Shown: positions 23,380 through 34,304, counted from the stretch's first letter. The stretch is DNA of 64,000 nt from Lepus europaeus (GCF_033115175.1 NC_084850.1:109785939-109849938); one strand, 5' to 3'. The notes: a model not told the origin generated them from the sequence alone. Made by a program: numbers and translations.

Positions 23380-23848
23380 AGAACTTAATGAAAAAGATTC
23401 CCCAATAAAAAAACATTACTAACCATATGAAGACATGAATTACCATGAGAGTCAGCAGAAAAACAAATAAGCCAATGAAAATGTAAGCATCTTAAGAATT
23501 TGAGGCAGTAGTACAACTGAGTGAGCCTGTAAAGTAAATAAATTTAAATGATTAAATAAATAAAGGAAAAATAAATCATAATAAAAGGATATGATTTTAT
23601 ATAGGAAAAAGCAGATCCATTCCAAAAAGAAGCAAACAGAGTTTCTGCAAATGAAACATAAAAGGTTTACTGAAATTAAAACTCCAATGAATAAGTTAAA
23701 CAAGATTAACAGACAAAGCCTAACTGAGGATTTGGGGACCTCAAGGTAGAGCTAAAGGAAACGTCAACATTATACAGTGAGATAAAGTTATGAGAAACAA
23801 AAGAGAGTTAGAGAACATGGAGAGTGTAATGAGAAGGTCCAACATATA

Positions 23849-23982
23849 AGAGAGTACTTCAAAAAGTTTGTGGAAAAAAGGAATCAAGAGGTAAGTTTGT
23901 CTTGGTGGAAAATAATTTTGAAACCCATGTGTAGCTTTTTCACAATATGTATTTCCCATGAACTTTTTAAAGGTCCCTCATG
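23849..23982 (+). mobile_element. mariner-like MITE
   Basis: Terminal inverted repeats are visible: AGTACTTCAAAAAGTTTGTGG at the left and the reverse complement CCATGAACTTTTTAAAGGTC at the right. A related copy lies at 56546 and a split pair near 42 kb. It is a short non-autonomous element without a transposase. Confidence 0.75.
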
Positions 23983-24475
23983 TGTAAGAAAGACTCTAGA
24001 AGTAGAGAATAAAAAATGTAGGGGTATAGCTAAAAATAGAAAAGTTCTCTAATAGCAGAAACCTTTTCAGAATTAATGAAATCCATGAAGCCTCAAAAGC
24101 ACAGTGAGTCCTGATAGTACAGAACATTAAATTACAATTAGGTACACCATAGTGAGTAGCAAAGACAAAGAGGAAATCTCAAAAACAGCCCAAAGAAAAA
24201 TGAAAATTATAAGCAGCAATAATTGGGTGCCAGCAGCAGATTTTGAAGCAGCATGGATAGTGGCCAGAAGAAACAATGGCTAAAGGGCACAGAAAATAGC
24301 TGTTAATTCAGAATTCTATACCCACCTAAGCTATCACTTCCAAGTGAGGATGACAGCAATCAAGCTCAGCATTACTAACAGTGCCTCCTGCTATGATGTA
24401 ATATGAAATAGGAAGCATTGCCTATGAAGTATTCTTGATCAAAATGTTTAACCTGAAAAGAAAGGGATATGGGTG

Positions 24476-24511
24476 AGTGTGTATATGTGTGTGTGTGTGT
24501 GTGTGTATGTG
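24476..24511. repeat. (TG)n microsatellite
   Basis: A TG run with TATA interruptions, within the L1-like element. Confidence 0.9.
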
Positions 24512-24644
24512 GCACTCTTCTGAGGTAAAAGGGCTTTAAGAGACATTACTCCATAGACAATGCAGTACAATGACAATTTGCATAGAATTCACATTGTATT
24601 AGGTATCATAACTAATCCAGAGATGATTTAAACTATACTGGAGG

Positions 24645-24957
24645 GGGGCCAGTGCTGTAGCATAGTGGGTAAAACCACTGCCTTCAACACTGTCATCCCA
24701 CATGGGCCCCGATTTGAGTCTTGGCTGCTCCATTTCCATTCCAGCTGCCTGCTAATGTGCCTGGGAAAGCAGTGGAGGATAGACCAAGTACTTGGGTCCC
24801 TGAAACCACACAGGAGGCCTGGAAGAAGCTCCTAGCTCCTGACTTCAGATCTGCTCAGCTCTTGCTGTTGTGGCCATTTGGGGGAGTGAACAAGTGGATG
24901 ACAGATCTCTCTCTCTCTCTCTAACTTTCAAACAAATAAATAAATTTTTTAAAAAGA
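24645..24957 (+). mobile_element. C-SINE, full length
   Basis: It starts GGGGCCAGTGCTGTAGCATA and ends TTTCAAACAAATAAATAAAT. Flanks ATACTGGAGG and TATCCTGGAGG look like a one-to-two-mismatch target-site duplication. It splits the L1-like 3' UTR. Confidence 0.9.
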
Positions 24958-25789
24958 GTATCCTGGAGGATTGCTTGGTTTATATGCAAATGTGATGTCA
25001 TTTTATATAAGGGACTTGAGCATCCAGATTTTGGTATCTGCATAGGATCCTGAAACCAGTGTCTCACTGATACTGAGGGACAACTGTCTGTTGAAGTTTT
25101 AAGGATTCATAACCATGAGTCTTAAGGGAGAGAGGAGAGAACAGTTACCAGGACCTGAGAGACGCTGTGGACTTTGGTAGAGAAACACAACCACTCTCAA
25201 TTCTTGACCCATCTCCTGATCTTCCATTGGAACCTCCTAGTGGGCAAATGCAACCCAGAGCCAGAGGGCAACAGAATGTGGATACCCAATACAGGGAGAT
25301 CAGCTTCTCAAGAAAAGAGCAGTATGTAGAAAGGGATCGGGCGCAAGAAAAATATCCTGCACAGGTAAAATGTGAGGACGCTGTAATCTATTTTAAAATG
25401 TTTGAAAAATAGATGAAGCAAATATGGCATATGTTAACAATTGCCAAATCCAGATGGAGAATATGCGTGCTTCTTACATTATTTTTTCCTATTTTTCTGT
25501 ACGTTTGAAATTCTTCCGAACAAACAGTAAAAAGAAAGTGTAGGTGAAACAAATACAGACATTTTAAAACAAAATCTGAGAGAATTTACACTTACGAAAA
25601 AATTGCATGAGCTTTTTACCTCAGAAATGGAACCCAGGAATTAAACCCAGAAGGAAGTTGTTGGAGATGCGAAGCATTGATGAATGATGAACTTTGGTAA
25701 GCACGTGAGTGACTCTAAATGAGCATTAGCCATACAAATGGCTGGAAAGTACATGTTACTATGCAAGCTGACATTGCAGACGAAAGAAC

Positions 25790-26500
25790 AGAAAAGAGGA
25801 CATCAAACGTAGACAGAACAAGAGAGTTAAGGAAGGCTTCTTAAAAAGGAAGCTGTGGCATATCGACCTGGGTTTTAAAGGTCAAATAGGATTTATCAAA
25901 GAGAATCAGAAAGAAGGACAAATCCAGAACAGCTTAAGAGAGAGCAAAGGCGATTCTAAGGGTTGCATTCGATGCCTTTGGAGGATAGAAAATTCCTTCT
26001 GGGAATGGTAGGAAAAGTAAGTACATGGGAACCACACCCGGAGGATCTATTAAAAGTCAGATCCGAAGGAGCCTAAGCTGAAACGTGGGGAGCAACTGAA
26101 GAATGTTATGCAGAGAGAGGACCTGCTCAGATTTGCATTTCAGAAATGAAGCTGCAGCTCACTTCTGGAAGACTGATTGGAGAGTGCGGCGGGGAGGCAG
26201 AGTGCAGTTGGGGGCCGTTGCAGCAATCAAGGTGAGGTGGGATGAAGGTCTGAACTTGAGCAATGGTGGTGGTGATGGAGAGGGAAGTGATTCAAGAGAT
26301 AGTGAAGAGGTCACACGGATAAGCCTTGATGCTTGGTGGAGGATGGAGGATGGAGGGACGGGGAATGTCCTTCGGCTTTGCCCGGGTGCCTGGATGGATG
26401 TAGGCACAATCACGGAACTATCAACTTTTAGAAGGAGCAGATTGGGAGGAAAGATGATAGCTCCAGTGTGCTCTTTTCTAAATACCTGGCCTTGAGGTCA
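25790..26500 (-). mobile_element. L2 LINE, minus strand
   Basis: Antisense L2: GGAAGGCTTCTTAAAAAGG, ACCTGGGTTTTAAAGGTC, TGCTCAGATTTGCATTTCAG, GTTGCAGCAATCAAGGTGAG. A 130-codon frame (26103-26495) in it is incidental. Confidence 0.7.
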
Positions 26501-26892
26501 CAAACTACAGGGGAAGCCATAGACATCAAGTCTAAATGCAGACAAGGAGAAGCTGGAAGGATGGCTGTGCAAGCCTTGTGTATTCTTGTATCAGAAGAAA
26601 AACTTTTCCAAACTGTGCTCCCAACACACCAGTCTTCCCAGACATCTCATTGGCCAGAATGAACTGGGTCATGTGATAGCCATAGCTTGCCTACAAGCTG
26701 AAAAATAGAGAAGAAAATTCTCATAACTGGCTTATTTTCTTAGTTTTTTATTTTTTGGACCCCTCCCCCAAACAGTGGTTAGATGACACGCAGTAGGTGG
26801 CAATGCCTTAACTGCATGCTTGTTGTAAGGCCCAAGGCCTCTTCCATCCTTGCCAAGGGGAGTGCTAACCTCTCCTTTCATACAACACTTAT
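26501..26892. other. unassigned gap
   Basis: No nameable repeat or gene between the L2 and the next SINE. Confidence 0.3.
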
Positions 26893-27195
26893 TTTTTAAA
26901 AAGATTTATTTAATTACTTGAAAATCAGAGTTACCAGAGAGAGGAGAGGCAGAGAGAGAGAGAGAGGTCTTCCATCTGATGGTTCACTCCACAATTGCCA
27001 GGAGCCAGGAGCTTCTTCTGGGTCTCACATGCAGGTGCAGGGGTCCAAGGACTTGGACCATCTTCTACTGCTATCCTAGGCCATAGTAGAGAGCTGAATC
27101 GGAAGTGGAGCAGCCAGGTCTTGAACTGGCGCCCATTTGGGATGCCAGCGCTTCAGGCCAGGGAATTAACCCGCTGTGCCACAGCTCTGGCCCCC
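26893..27195 (-). mobile_element. C-SINE with internal deletion
   Basis: Reverse C-repeat. After TGATGGTTCACTCCACAATTG it jumps to CCAGGAGCCAGGAGCTTCTT, so the segment that normally carries the GGCCGCAACGGCTGGAGCTG-type words is missing. The end is GTGCCACAGCTCTGGCCCCC. Confidence 0.9.
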
Positions 27196-28024
27196 ATAAT
27201 TGGCTTATATACATCATGATCCTATGTGTGGGGAAGATGGATTGCTTTCCCAAAAAGTACATATCTGTTAGTAAGGAAGAAGTGGAGGTGGGTATCAGAC
27301 AGACAACCAGGAGTGTGCCACCTAGTCACATTAACCAGGGATGAGATTTGGGAACTGCGGGGGCAGGTGGTAGTTAAGTCACCCAAAGCTGATGCCAGGA
27401 GATTCCCCATCAGCCTAAAAAGCATAGAGGGATGGCTCCTGATCAAGACACATCAGATTGGAGGATCAAAGCCAACGGTGATTGAAAGCTCCCTGTCTCA
27501 ATAGAATGTTCTGGAATTCAGTATAGTTCTGAATGGCAGCTGAAAGTATTCAGGAGGCAGAGGGGTAAACTAAAGAAAACCAAGTAAATGTTAGGGTTTC
27601 TCCAGATGTTTCTAAAAAAAAAAATCATTCCTAAAGGATGCAGCTTCAGTCTCACTCTGAACTCCATGTCAATCTCTTGTCCTGTCCCCAGGTTCTCACT
27701 TGTATCCTCACAAGGCCTGGGGTCTTCCTTGTGTTTGATCATGTAGGACAGAAGTCCGTTCCCCTATCTGAGCCAGACACCTGCAGCCCCTCTTTGTGGG
27801 AATCTATTTCCTGCTTGCTACTTGCCTGCCTTGAGAGCCCAGCCTTCTTGTCCCAAAGTCCCTCATAGCAGCGCTGCCTGGCTGGGCTTCATTGCAGTAG
27901 AAATTCCTAGAGGAAGAGTAAAGATGCTACCTCTCATCCATCTTTCTAACTTCCAGAGCGCTTCAGACCTGAGTTCCCTTCAAAGTACTTGTTGGGTTCA
28001 GTTCTATTAACTTGAGAAGAAATA
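27196..28024. other. unassigned stretch
   Basis: The part near 27265-27330 vaguely recalls an old LTR or DNA-element end but cannot be named. No gene is supported; the frames present are under 80 codons. Confidence 0.3.
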
Positions 28025-28245
28025 TAATTTAGTGGTTAAGAGGACAGCCTCCAGAGTCAGACTTCTTGGGTTCAAACCCCAGCTCTGTTGCTATTAGCTA
28101 CATGACCCGGGCCAGTGGAGTTGTTCGCTAACACCTTTTGAGGGGATAACAATGGTACGGACCCCCAGCCCCCAAGGATCGTTTTGAGGAACAAGCACTT
28201 AGATCAATGCCTGGCACACAGAGAGTACTAGGTGTTTGCTGTTTT
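28025..28245 (+). mobile_element. MIR SINE, nearly full length
   Basis: Sense MIR with the tRNA-like head: TTTAGTGGTTAAGAGGACAG, CCAGAGTCAGACTTCTTGGG, TTCAAACCCCAGCTCTG, and the 3' part CAATGCCTGGCACACAGAG. Confidence 0.9.
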
Positions 28246-28633
28246 TATGAAAAATGCACTTAGTCATGGCTTGAGGTGGTTAAGGGTGATCCTTGCCAAA
28301 CCAGGCCTCATTTGGCTTTGCTCCCTCCCACCCCACCGCCACTCTCTCCTTTATTTCTGTCTCTTTCTGTGTAAACGTTCTTCCTCGTTTCCTGCGTTCT
28401 TGTTATAGTCTTCCACCTGGCCGTGGCTTCCAAGCTGGTGATGTCTGCTTCAAAATGACTCTCCAGCCCCTGTCCCTTCCAGAGTTTCTGCATCTAGCTA
28501 TTTGCCACAGAGTCGCTATTTCAGTCTAGAGTGCTCGTGCCTTATTCCAGCTGAATGCTTCACTCCCTGTGCCTTACAAAGGTGGTTTCATATTAATAGA
28601 GAAGACCTCAACACAATAGATCAAGGAAGATGC
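28246..28633. other. unassigned stretch
   Basis: Pyrimidine-rich, no nameable repeat or gene. Confidence 0.3.
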
Positions 28634-28720
28634 TTTTTAAAGATGTATTTATTTATTTTGAAGGGCAGAGTGGCAGAAAGAGAGTGAGAACGAGAGAAAG
28701 AGAGAGAGAGAGAGCGCAAG
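28634..28720 (-). mobile_element. C-SINE tail fragment, reverse
   Basis: Only the reversed A-rich tail and GA tract of a C-repeat remain (TTTTTAAAGATGTATTTATT, then a GAGA run). The body is absent and a sense fragment follows at 28737. Confidence 0.75.
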
Positions 28721-28736
28721 TCAGCGCTATCTCCCA

Positions 28737-28841
28737 CAGCTTTGGCCTAGCCCTTCTTTGAGTGTTGCACGCATTTGGGAAGTGAATCATCAAAGGTAAA
28801 AACCTCTGTCTCATTCTGGATTTCAAGTAAATAAAAAAGAA
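28737..28841 (+). mobile_element. C-SINE 3' fragment, sense
   Basis: A sense 3' end: TTTGGCCTAGCCCTTCTTTG, ACGCATTTGGGAAGTGAATC and TTTCAAGTAAATAAAAAAG. With the preceding reverse fragment it makes an inverted arrangement of two C-SINE ends. Confidence 0.7.
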
Positions 28842-28887
28842 ATAATTGAACTTCTATCCGGAATATATGAAGAACTTTCTAGAATTT

Positions 28888-29193
28888 TTGAAACTTAATT
28901 TTTATTTTATAGGAAAGGCAGACAGACACAATCTTCCATCCACTGGTTCATTTCCTAAATGCTTGCAACAGCCAGGGCTGCGTCAGAATGAATCCAGGAG
29001 CCTGTGACTCCATCCGGGTCTCCCATGTGAATGACAGGGACCTAATTACTTGGGTCATCACCTGCTGCCTTCAAGGGTATGCATTAGCACAAAGGTGGAA
29101 TGGAGAGTGGAGTTAGGACCCAAACCCAGGTACTCCAATATGGGCTGCAGGTGGTGCAAGTGGTGGCTTAAGGCTGCACCAAATTCCTACTCC
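28888..29193 (-). mobile_element. C-SINE, older subtype
   Basis: Reverse C-repeat: CATCCACTGGTTCATTTCC, GCTTGCAACAGCCAGGGCTG, GTCATCACCTGCTGCCTTC, and a degraded end CTGCACCAAATTCCTACTCC. It belongs to the same older subtype as the copy at 34305. Confidence 0.85.
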
Positions 29194-29685
29194 AGAGGCA
29201 ATAGGTTTAGAAAAAAATATTTGGGGGCCCCTCCAGGTGGCCTTCAGTTACCCCAAAGGCCTCTGGCTGTGTCAGTTCTAAGCTGTCTGCCATACATGCT
29301 ATCCACCATGTAAAATACAGAGTAGGGGTAAGGGTGACAGGGCAGTGTGGGCCCTGCTAGGAGGGCTACCTCCCCTCACTGGAACTCAGAGTCCCAAGAA
29401 ATGCTTCTGTAGCTGATCATGCCCACCTCCCCAGAAATGCTTCTAGAGACAAGCACGTCCAGTAGCAGCGCATGAGAGAGTGCAGGGACTGAATTTAGTA
29501 CAGGACACCAGGGGAGAGAGACTCTGAGATCCCTTCTAGACTGCCTTGGAGGGGCTTGTTGCTCCTCTTTCCCATCCCACACTCTCTCCTTCCTCCCAAG
29601 AAGGAAGCTAGTTCAATGAGGTAAATGCAAAGGCACAGAGAACTCACAACAATGCCATAGCACCCCCAATATTAAGAGTAAGACA
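29194..29685. other. unassigned stretch
   Basis: No gene. A short direct repeat AGAAATGCTTCT occurs near 29398 and 29435, suggesting a small local duplication. The last 12 bases (29674-29685) are the left target-site duplication of the following SINE. Confidence 0.35.
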
Positions 29686-30048
29686 GGCTGGCGCCGCAGC
29701 TCAATAGGCTAATCCTCTGCTTGCAGCGCTGGCACACCAGGTTCTAGTCCCGGTTGGGGCACCGGATTCTGTCCTGGTTGCCCCTCTTCCAGGCCAGCTC
29801 TCTGCTGTGGCCCGGGAGTGCAGTGGAGGATGGCCCAAGTGCTTGGGCCCTGCACCCCATGGGAGACCAGGAGAAGCACCTGGCTCCTGCCTTCAGATCA
29901 GCGCAGTGTGCCGGTCGCAGCGTGCCAGCCACAGTGGCCATTGAAGGTGAACCAACGGCAAAGGAAGACCTTTCTCTCTGTCTCTCTCTCACTGTCCACT
30001 CTGCCTGTCAAAAAAAAAAAAAAAAAACAAAAAACAAAAACAAAAACC
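29686..30048 (+). mobile_element. young C-SINE with perfect target-site duplication
   Basis: It starts GGCTGGCGCCGCAGCTCAAT and carries a B-box-like GGTTCTAGTCC (29740-29750). It ends CTGCCTGTC followed by an uninterrupted A18 and an (AAAAC)n-like tail. The 12-bp direct repeat AAGAGTAAGACA flanks it at 29674-29685 and 30049-30060. The low divergence and long pure A run mark it as recent. Confidence 0.97.
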
Positions 30049-30074
30049 AAGAGTAAGACAATGGCTATGTGTCG

Positions 30075-30424
30075 TGTGTCGTAGTTCAGGCTTCTATAGC
30101 AAAGCACATAGGCCAGGTGGCTTACTAACAACAGAAATTTATTGCTCACAGTTCTGGAGGCTGGGAAGTCCAAGATCAAGGTGTCAGCATAGTCAGGATC
30201 TGGGAAGGGCTTGCTTCCAAGTTGCAGATTGCTGACTTTCTGTGGCCCCATATGACAGAAAGAGACCGAGCTAGCTCTTTGACCACTTTCTTATAAGGGC
30301 ACTAATCCTATTCATGAGTGCTCTACCCTCATGACCTAATCACCTCCTAATATCATCACATTGGGGATTCGATTTCAATATGCAAGTGAATTTTGCGGGC
30401 ACAGAAACATTCAACATGCTCTGC
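30075..30424 (-). mobile_element. MLT1A-type MaLR LTR, minus strand
   Basis: Antisense MLT1A words run almost end to end: TAGTTCAGGCTTCTATAGC, ACAACAGAAATTTATTGCTC, AGTTCTGGAGGCTGGGAAG, CCTCATGACCTAATCACC, CATCACATTGGGGATTCG and ACAGAAACATTCAACATGC. The LTR begins 15 bases after the right duplication of the preceding SINE. Confidence 0.9.
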
Positions 30425-30519
30425 TGGCTGAGAGAGATTGATCACATCTTTGATACTGCATTACACTTTTAGGGCACTCTTAGGTAGGCTTTTGTTTATT
30501 TTTTAACTCTTAGGCTTTT

Positions 30520-30856
30520 TTTAAAAGATTTATTTATTTATTCGAAAGTCAGAGTTACACAGACAGAGGAGTGGCAGAGAGAGAGACAGAGAGAGAGAGG
30601 TCTTCCATCTGATGGTTCACTCCTCAGTTGGCCGCAATGGCTGGAGCTGCACCGATCCAAAGCCAGGAGCCAGGAGCTTCTTCCAGGTCTCCCACAAGGG
30701 TGCAGGGGCCCAAGAACTTGGGCCATCTTCTACTGCTTTCCCAGGCCATAGCAGAGAGCTGGACTGAAAGTGGAGCAGCTGGATCTCGAACCGGCGCCCA
30801 TATGGGATGCCAGTGCTTCAGGCCAGTGTGTTAACCTGCTGTGCCACGCTGGCCCC
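30520..30856 (-). mobile_element. C-SINE with 15-bp target-site duplication
   Basis: Reverse, full length. The direct repeat AACTCTTAGGCTTTT is perfect at 30505-30519 and 30857-30871. The B box reads GGTTCGAGATCC on the minus strand (about 30782-30793), matching the Pol III consensus. The end is GTGCCACGCTGGCCCC. Confidence 0.97.
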
Positions 30857-30949
30857 AACTCTTAGGCTTTTAAAGTACTCTCACATGCATTTTTTTGTTT
30901 ATTCTCATAATAACTAAAATGAGGAGATAGGCTAACTAAATGAGGAGAT

Positions 30950-30991
30950 AGACGTCTTAGTCAAGTTTTGGCTGCATTAACAAACAATTAC
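30950..30991 (-). mobile_element. MaLR LTR end fragment
   Basis: GACGTCTTAGTCAAGTTTTGG followed by CTGCATTAACAAACAATTAC resembles the first bases of an antisense MLT1-type LTR. It is cut off by the SINE at 30992 and I do not see it resume clearly. Confidence 0.45.
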
Positions 30992-31334
30992 GGCCGGCGC
31001 CGTGGCTCACTTGGCTAATTCTCCGCCTGTGGTGCTGGCACCCTGGGTTTTATTCCGGTTGGGGTGCCAGATTCTGTCCCGGTTGCTCCTCTTCCAGTCC
31101 AGCTCTCTGCTGTGGTCCGGAAAGGCAGTGGAGGATGGCCCAGGTCCTTGGGCCCTGCACCCGCATGGGAGACCAGGAGAAGCACCTGGCTCCTGGCTTC
31201 GGATCGGTGCAGTGTGCCAGCCGCAGCGGCCATTTGGGGAGTGAACCAATGGAAAATGAAGACCTTCTCTCTGTCTCTCTCTCTCTCACTGTCTAACTCT
31301 GCCTGTCAAAAAAAGAAAACAAAACAAAGAAAAT
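30992..31334 (+). mobile_element. young C-SINE
   Basis: It starts GGCCGGCGCCGTGGCTCACT. The B-box position (31046-31056) reads GGTTTTATTCC and is degraded. It ends CTGCCTGTC and an A-rich tail with G and C interruptions. Flanks TAACAAACAA and TAACCAAACAA are a likely target-site duplication with one indel. Confidence 0.95.
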
Positions 31335-31655
31335 AACCAAACAAGTGCAACGTTTCAAAGCTGTAACAAGAAAAAATTTGTGTCTTGCCCATGAAGCAGT
31401 CCAATGAAAGTGTTCCTGATCTGACTTTGGGACCCGTGCTCCTTCTGCATTGTGGCTCTGCTCTGCCATCTCTGAAGGCCTCAGAAGCCTCCACTTCATC
31501 ATCTCCAAATGACCAACAAAAGAGAGAAGAGCAAGTATTCAGGAGTTTGTGTAGGTTTTCTGAACCAGGTCTACAGTCAATGTTCTTAACGTGCACTCCC
31601 ATCCCTCTGAGCCAAACTCAGCCTCACGATCACACTGAACTGAAAGACAAGTGAA
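31335..31655. other. unassigned gap
   Basis: No repeat I can name and no gene. The frames of 89 and 98 codons on opposite strands here are shadows of one another. Confidence 0.3.
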
Positions 31656-31854
31656 GGGTCTGGTGTTGTGGTGTAGCAGGTAAAGCCGCTGCCTGCAACA
31701 CCAGGATCCCATGTGGGCCCCAGTTGGAGTTCCGGCTGCTCCACTTCTGATCCAGCTCCCTGTTAATAGCTCACGAAAAGCAGCAGAAGATGGCCCAAGT
31801 CCTTGGGCCCCTGCTGTTCATGTAGGGGACTGGAAGAAGCCCCTGGCTTCAGCA
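31656..31854 (+). mobile_element. C-SINE, 3'-truncated
   Basis: The head GGGTCTGGTGTTGTGGTGTA and body up to CCCCTGGCTTCAGCAC are present. The last third, the CT tract and the A tail are missing. 3' truncation is unusual for a retroposed SINE and points to a later deletion. Confidence 0.85.
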
Positions 31855-32879
31855 CTGAAGTGAGTACAAAGAAATGGGCTGGCCAGGAAGGAAGCTCTAT
31901 GATTCTTAGTCCTGCTCCAATATTCTCTCTGTAGTGTATGGTATGCCTGTCATCCATAGGCCTGGAGGCCTTTCTCAGAAGGGCCTTGCCATTGTGCAAT
32001 TCCGTTCAGACATAACAAACTCTTAATCTGGAGGTACCACGGTCAGCTCAGGATTGAACACCAGGCTAGCTCCTCTTCTTTCCACATTACAGTCATCAGA
32101 GTCTTACAGACTTATTGGGATATGAACTAACAAAGGGAGATACACGCAATTACCATTCCTCTCAACTGCCCCTCTGTTCCCCGACTTATCCCCAGGCTTT
32201 CCTCTGTTGTGCCTTGGGTCACAGAGAACTACATTTCCCAGGCTCCCTGGTCCTCTGGCTTTCAGCTCACTTTGGCCAATGAGAGGTTGGAGGGCAGAAG
32301 GAAGGGAGAGATATAGCATCCTTGCCACTCTACGCTTCTTGGGCATCTCTAGCTGCATGTACTCCCCCGCAGGACAGCCCCTGCTCCGTGGTCACAGCTC
32401 CCTCTGGGGAGCTCACACCATGCTTCAAGCCCCTTCCCCTCCAGTGGCTCCTGCCTCTGAGCCCCATAAAGCCACCCCTTCCCTGCGACCCTTTGTAGCT
32501 TCAAGACAGCAGCAGCTTCCCACTGTTGCTACTTTCTGCATTGCCTCATCTTTCTGTTTGGCTTTGTCCCTCTTCCATATAGCCGATTCCCTAAGTTAAA
32601 GACTTTGAGAAGTTTCGCCTTTCCTGTCTGGCCCCTGGCTGGAAGCCTACCTTGTACCCATAAAATGTGTAAATACTTCAGGGGAAAAACAGGACCACAC
32701 CATGGCTGCGTTATGTTCTCGTAAATTCAGGAAGTTATACACGAAGCTAGTATGTGGAATTTGATGTTCATTTCCCTCTGTGGTTTCCCTAAAAAAGAAG
32801 CCAACACCTCCCGTGTTATGGCTTGCCACTGGAGGTGACACTCAGGTCACCCTCTGATCCCCAAGTGAGAACAGCGCCC
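31855..32879. other. stretch with an unnamed old repeat (about 32190-32600)
   Basis: The words AACTACATTTCCCAGGCTCC and GGCCAATGAGAGGTTGGAGG belong to a widely dispersed mammalian repeat type that I cannot name with certainty. A 130-codon frame (32207-32599) lies within it and is not a gene. Confidence 0.4.
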
Positions 32880-33335
32880 TGTATAAAAGGCCACAATTAA
32901 TTTTTATTGCACATACATGTGGGGAGATACCTGCTTGGCCTCCGTGTGAGAGCCATAACTCTCTTAAATTGATGTGTCAGCGAACTAAAACTCAATATTT
33001 TTTTTCACACAGTATATTTTACAGTCAGAAGCCCTTCCCTAATCGGAATAAAGCAATTTGGCTCCCTGTCATTGCTCACTGAAAACAGATGAGCTGGTTG
33101 GCATTTCTAGCAGCCCAGATTTATCAGGGTCTCTGATCTAGCGCACGAGAGGTTCAGGGCTGTGGCATGGACAAAAGTGGATTTTTTATGATGGCACCGT
33201 GCGGCATCTCTGCATAGCTAGATTTATCCCTTCATTTCAGAAATATTTTTACTGTCTTTAGGTCCCGATCTACATTGGTTTGAAAAGACTCCACACAGGT
33301 TTGGGGTCATTCTTTCTGTACTGAATCAGCTCCAA
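32880..33335. promoter_or_regulatory. candidate conserved noncoding block with TATA-like motif
   Basis: Repeat-free sequence opening with GTATAAAAGGCC (TATA-like, 32881-32892) and then AATTAATTTTTATTGCAC, which holds homeodomain-type cores. AT-rich and motif-dense. There is no recognisable transcribed unit behind the TATA-like word, so a promoter is only one possibility; an enhancer or chance are others. Confidence 0.3.
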
Positions 33336-33639
33336 TTGCCAGCCTCTCAAAAAGCCCTCGTGTTGCCAACTTCAGCGTCGGGGGATGCTGGGAGTTCAAG
33401 TTCTGGAGTGCTAAGTCTTGCGCATGTCAGGGGTTTTGGCAGCATTAGAGAGGGTCAAGGACAGAACTTTTGGAGCCTGAGGGGCCAGGCGCTCATCCTT
33501 GTAAATCTGTATGGGAAGAGCGAAGACCGCCACGTGAGTGTGGCTGCCGTCCTTGTCGTACTGGCTACGGCCCCTTGGGTCCCTGCTGTTCCCGTGCACC
33601 CTTCCGGCTTCATCCTGCTTCTGCTTCTAACGGCCTACA

Positions 33640-33995
33640 CCTGCTCTCCTTAGAAGCCTCTTCAGGCAGCTGGAACCATGCTGCCTATACTTGTGGAGGG
33701 CTGGCAATGCCTGGAAGTTTCTGTTCCCCTGGGGTGGTCCTTCGTCAAGGACTGAGAGGTGAAGGAGTGTGGACGCTCTGCTCCCTTGCCTGGGCTCCCA
33801 GCACAGAGACGTAATTTACATCTGTGGGATCTGGTGGAGGCTGGGCTATCGCTGACGTGGAAGGCTTCCTTCCTTCTTTTCCTTCTCCGTCCTGCCTCTC
33901 CCACTCCCGTTCTGCCTTCCCAAGGATGCATTTCCTTAATAAATCCTTGCGCCTGAATCCTCTTCTGTTTTCAAAGAACTCACTCTAAGACACTA
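33640..33995 (+). mobile_element. probable LTR 3' part
   Basis: A pyrimidine-rich block followed by TTAATAAATCCTTGCGCCTG and ending CTCACTCTAAGACA has the form of an LTR with its poly(A) signal and terminal bases. The family is not identified and the left edge is unclear (possibly as far as 33370). Confidence 0.45.
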
Positions 33996-34304
33996 TGTTA
34001 ACAGTTCTTTGTTTCAATGGCTTGTCTGCTGCTGCAGCGTTCCCTCCCGGTGCTTATCCAGGGATGAGCAACTCACAGCCGCCCAGGACAGAAAACTCAA
34101 CGGGCAGGCAATGCCATGTTTCAGAGAATCTTGAACAGAAAAGCTAGGAGCAGCCTTGAGGTCATCTTGCTCTGTCCTGAGTTTTAAGTGAGGATGTTGT
34201 TGATGTGCACCCTGGACACCCAGACAGCTTCTCACCTCGGGACTTTGCCCTTCATTTTGTTTCCTTTAAGAGTTCTTTATACATTCTGGATAAACGTTCT
34301 CTTC

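Larger units (their letters stand above)
23380..25095 (+). mobile_element. HAL1/L1-like LINE with a 3' UTR, interrupted twice
   Basis: ORF1-type words in sense order: ATTAAAACTCCAATGAATAAG, GAGAACATGGAGAGTGTAATG, AGAAGGTCCAACAT, AAAGACAAAGAGGAAATCTC, GCCAGAAGAAACAATGGC and CAGAATTCTATACCCACC. The 3' UTR part (GAGATGATTTAAACTATAC, ATATAAGGGACTTGAGCATC, TTTTGGTATCTGCATAGG) resumes after the SINE. A MITE (23849-23982) and a C-SINE (24645-24957) lie inside. No ORF2-like part is seen, which fits a HAL1 half-L1. No frame survives. Confidence 0.65.

Noticed and set aside
27265..27330. Named LTR or DNA-element end
   Set aside because: Only a vague resemblance; no continuous match to a family that I can recall.
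29740..29750. tRNA gene suggested by an A box and B box
   Set aside because: The Pol III boxes belong to the tRNA-derived head of a C-SINE; no complete tRNA fold or anticodon stem is present.
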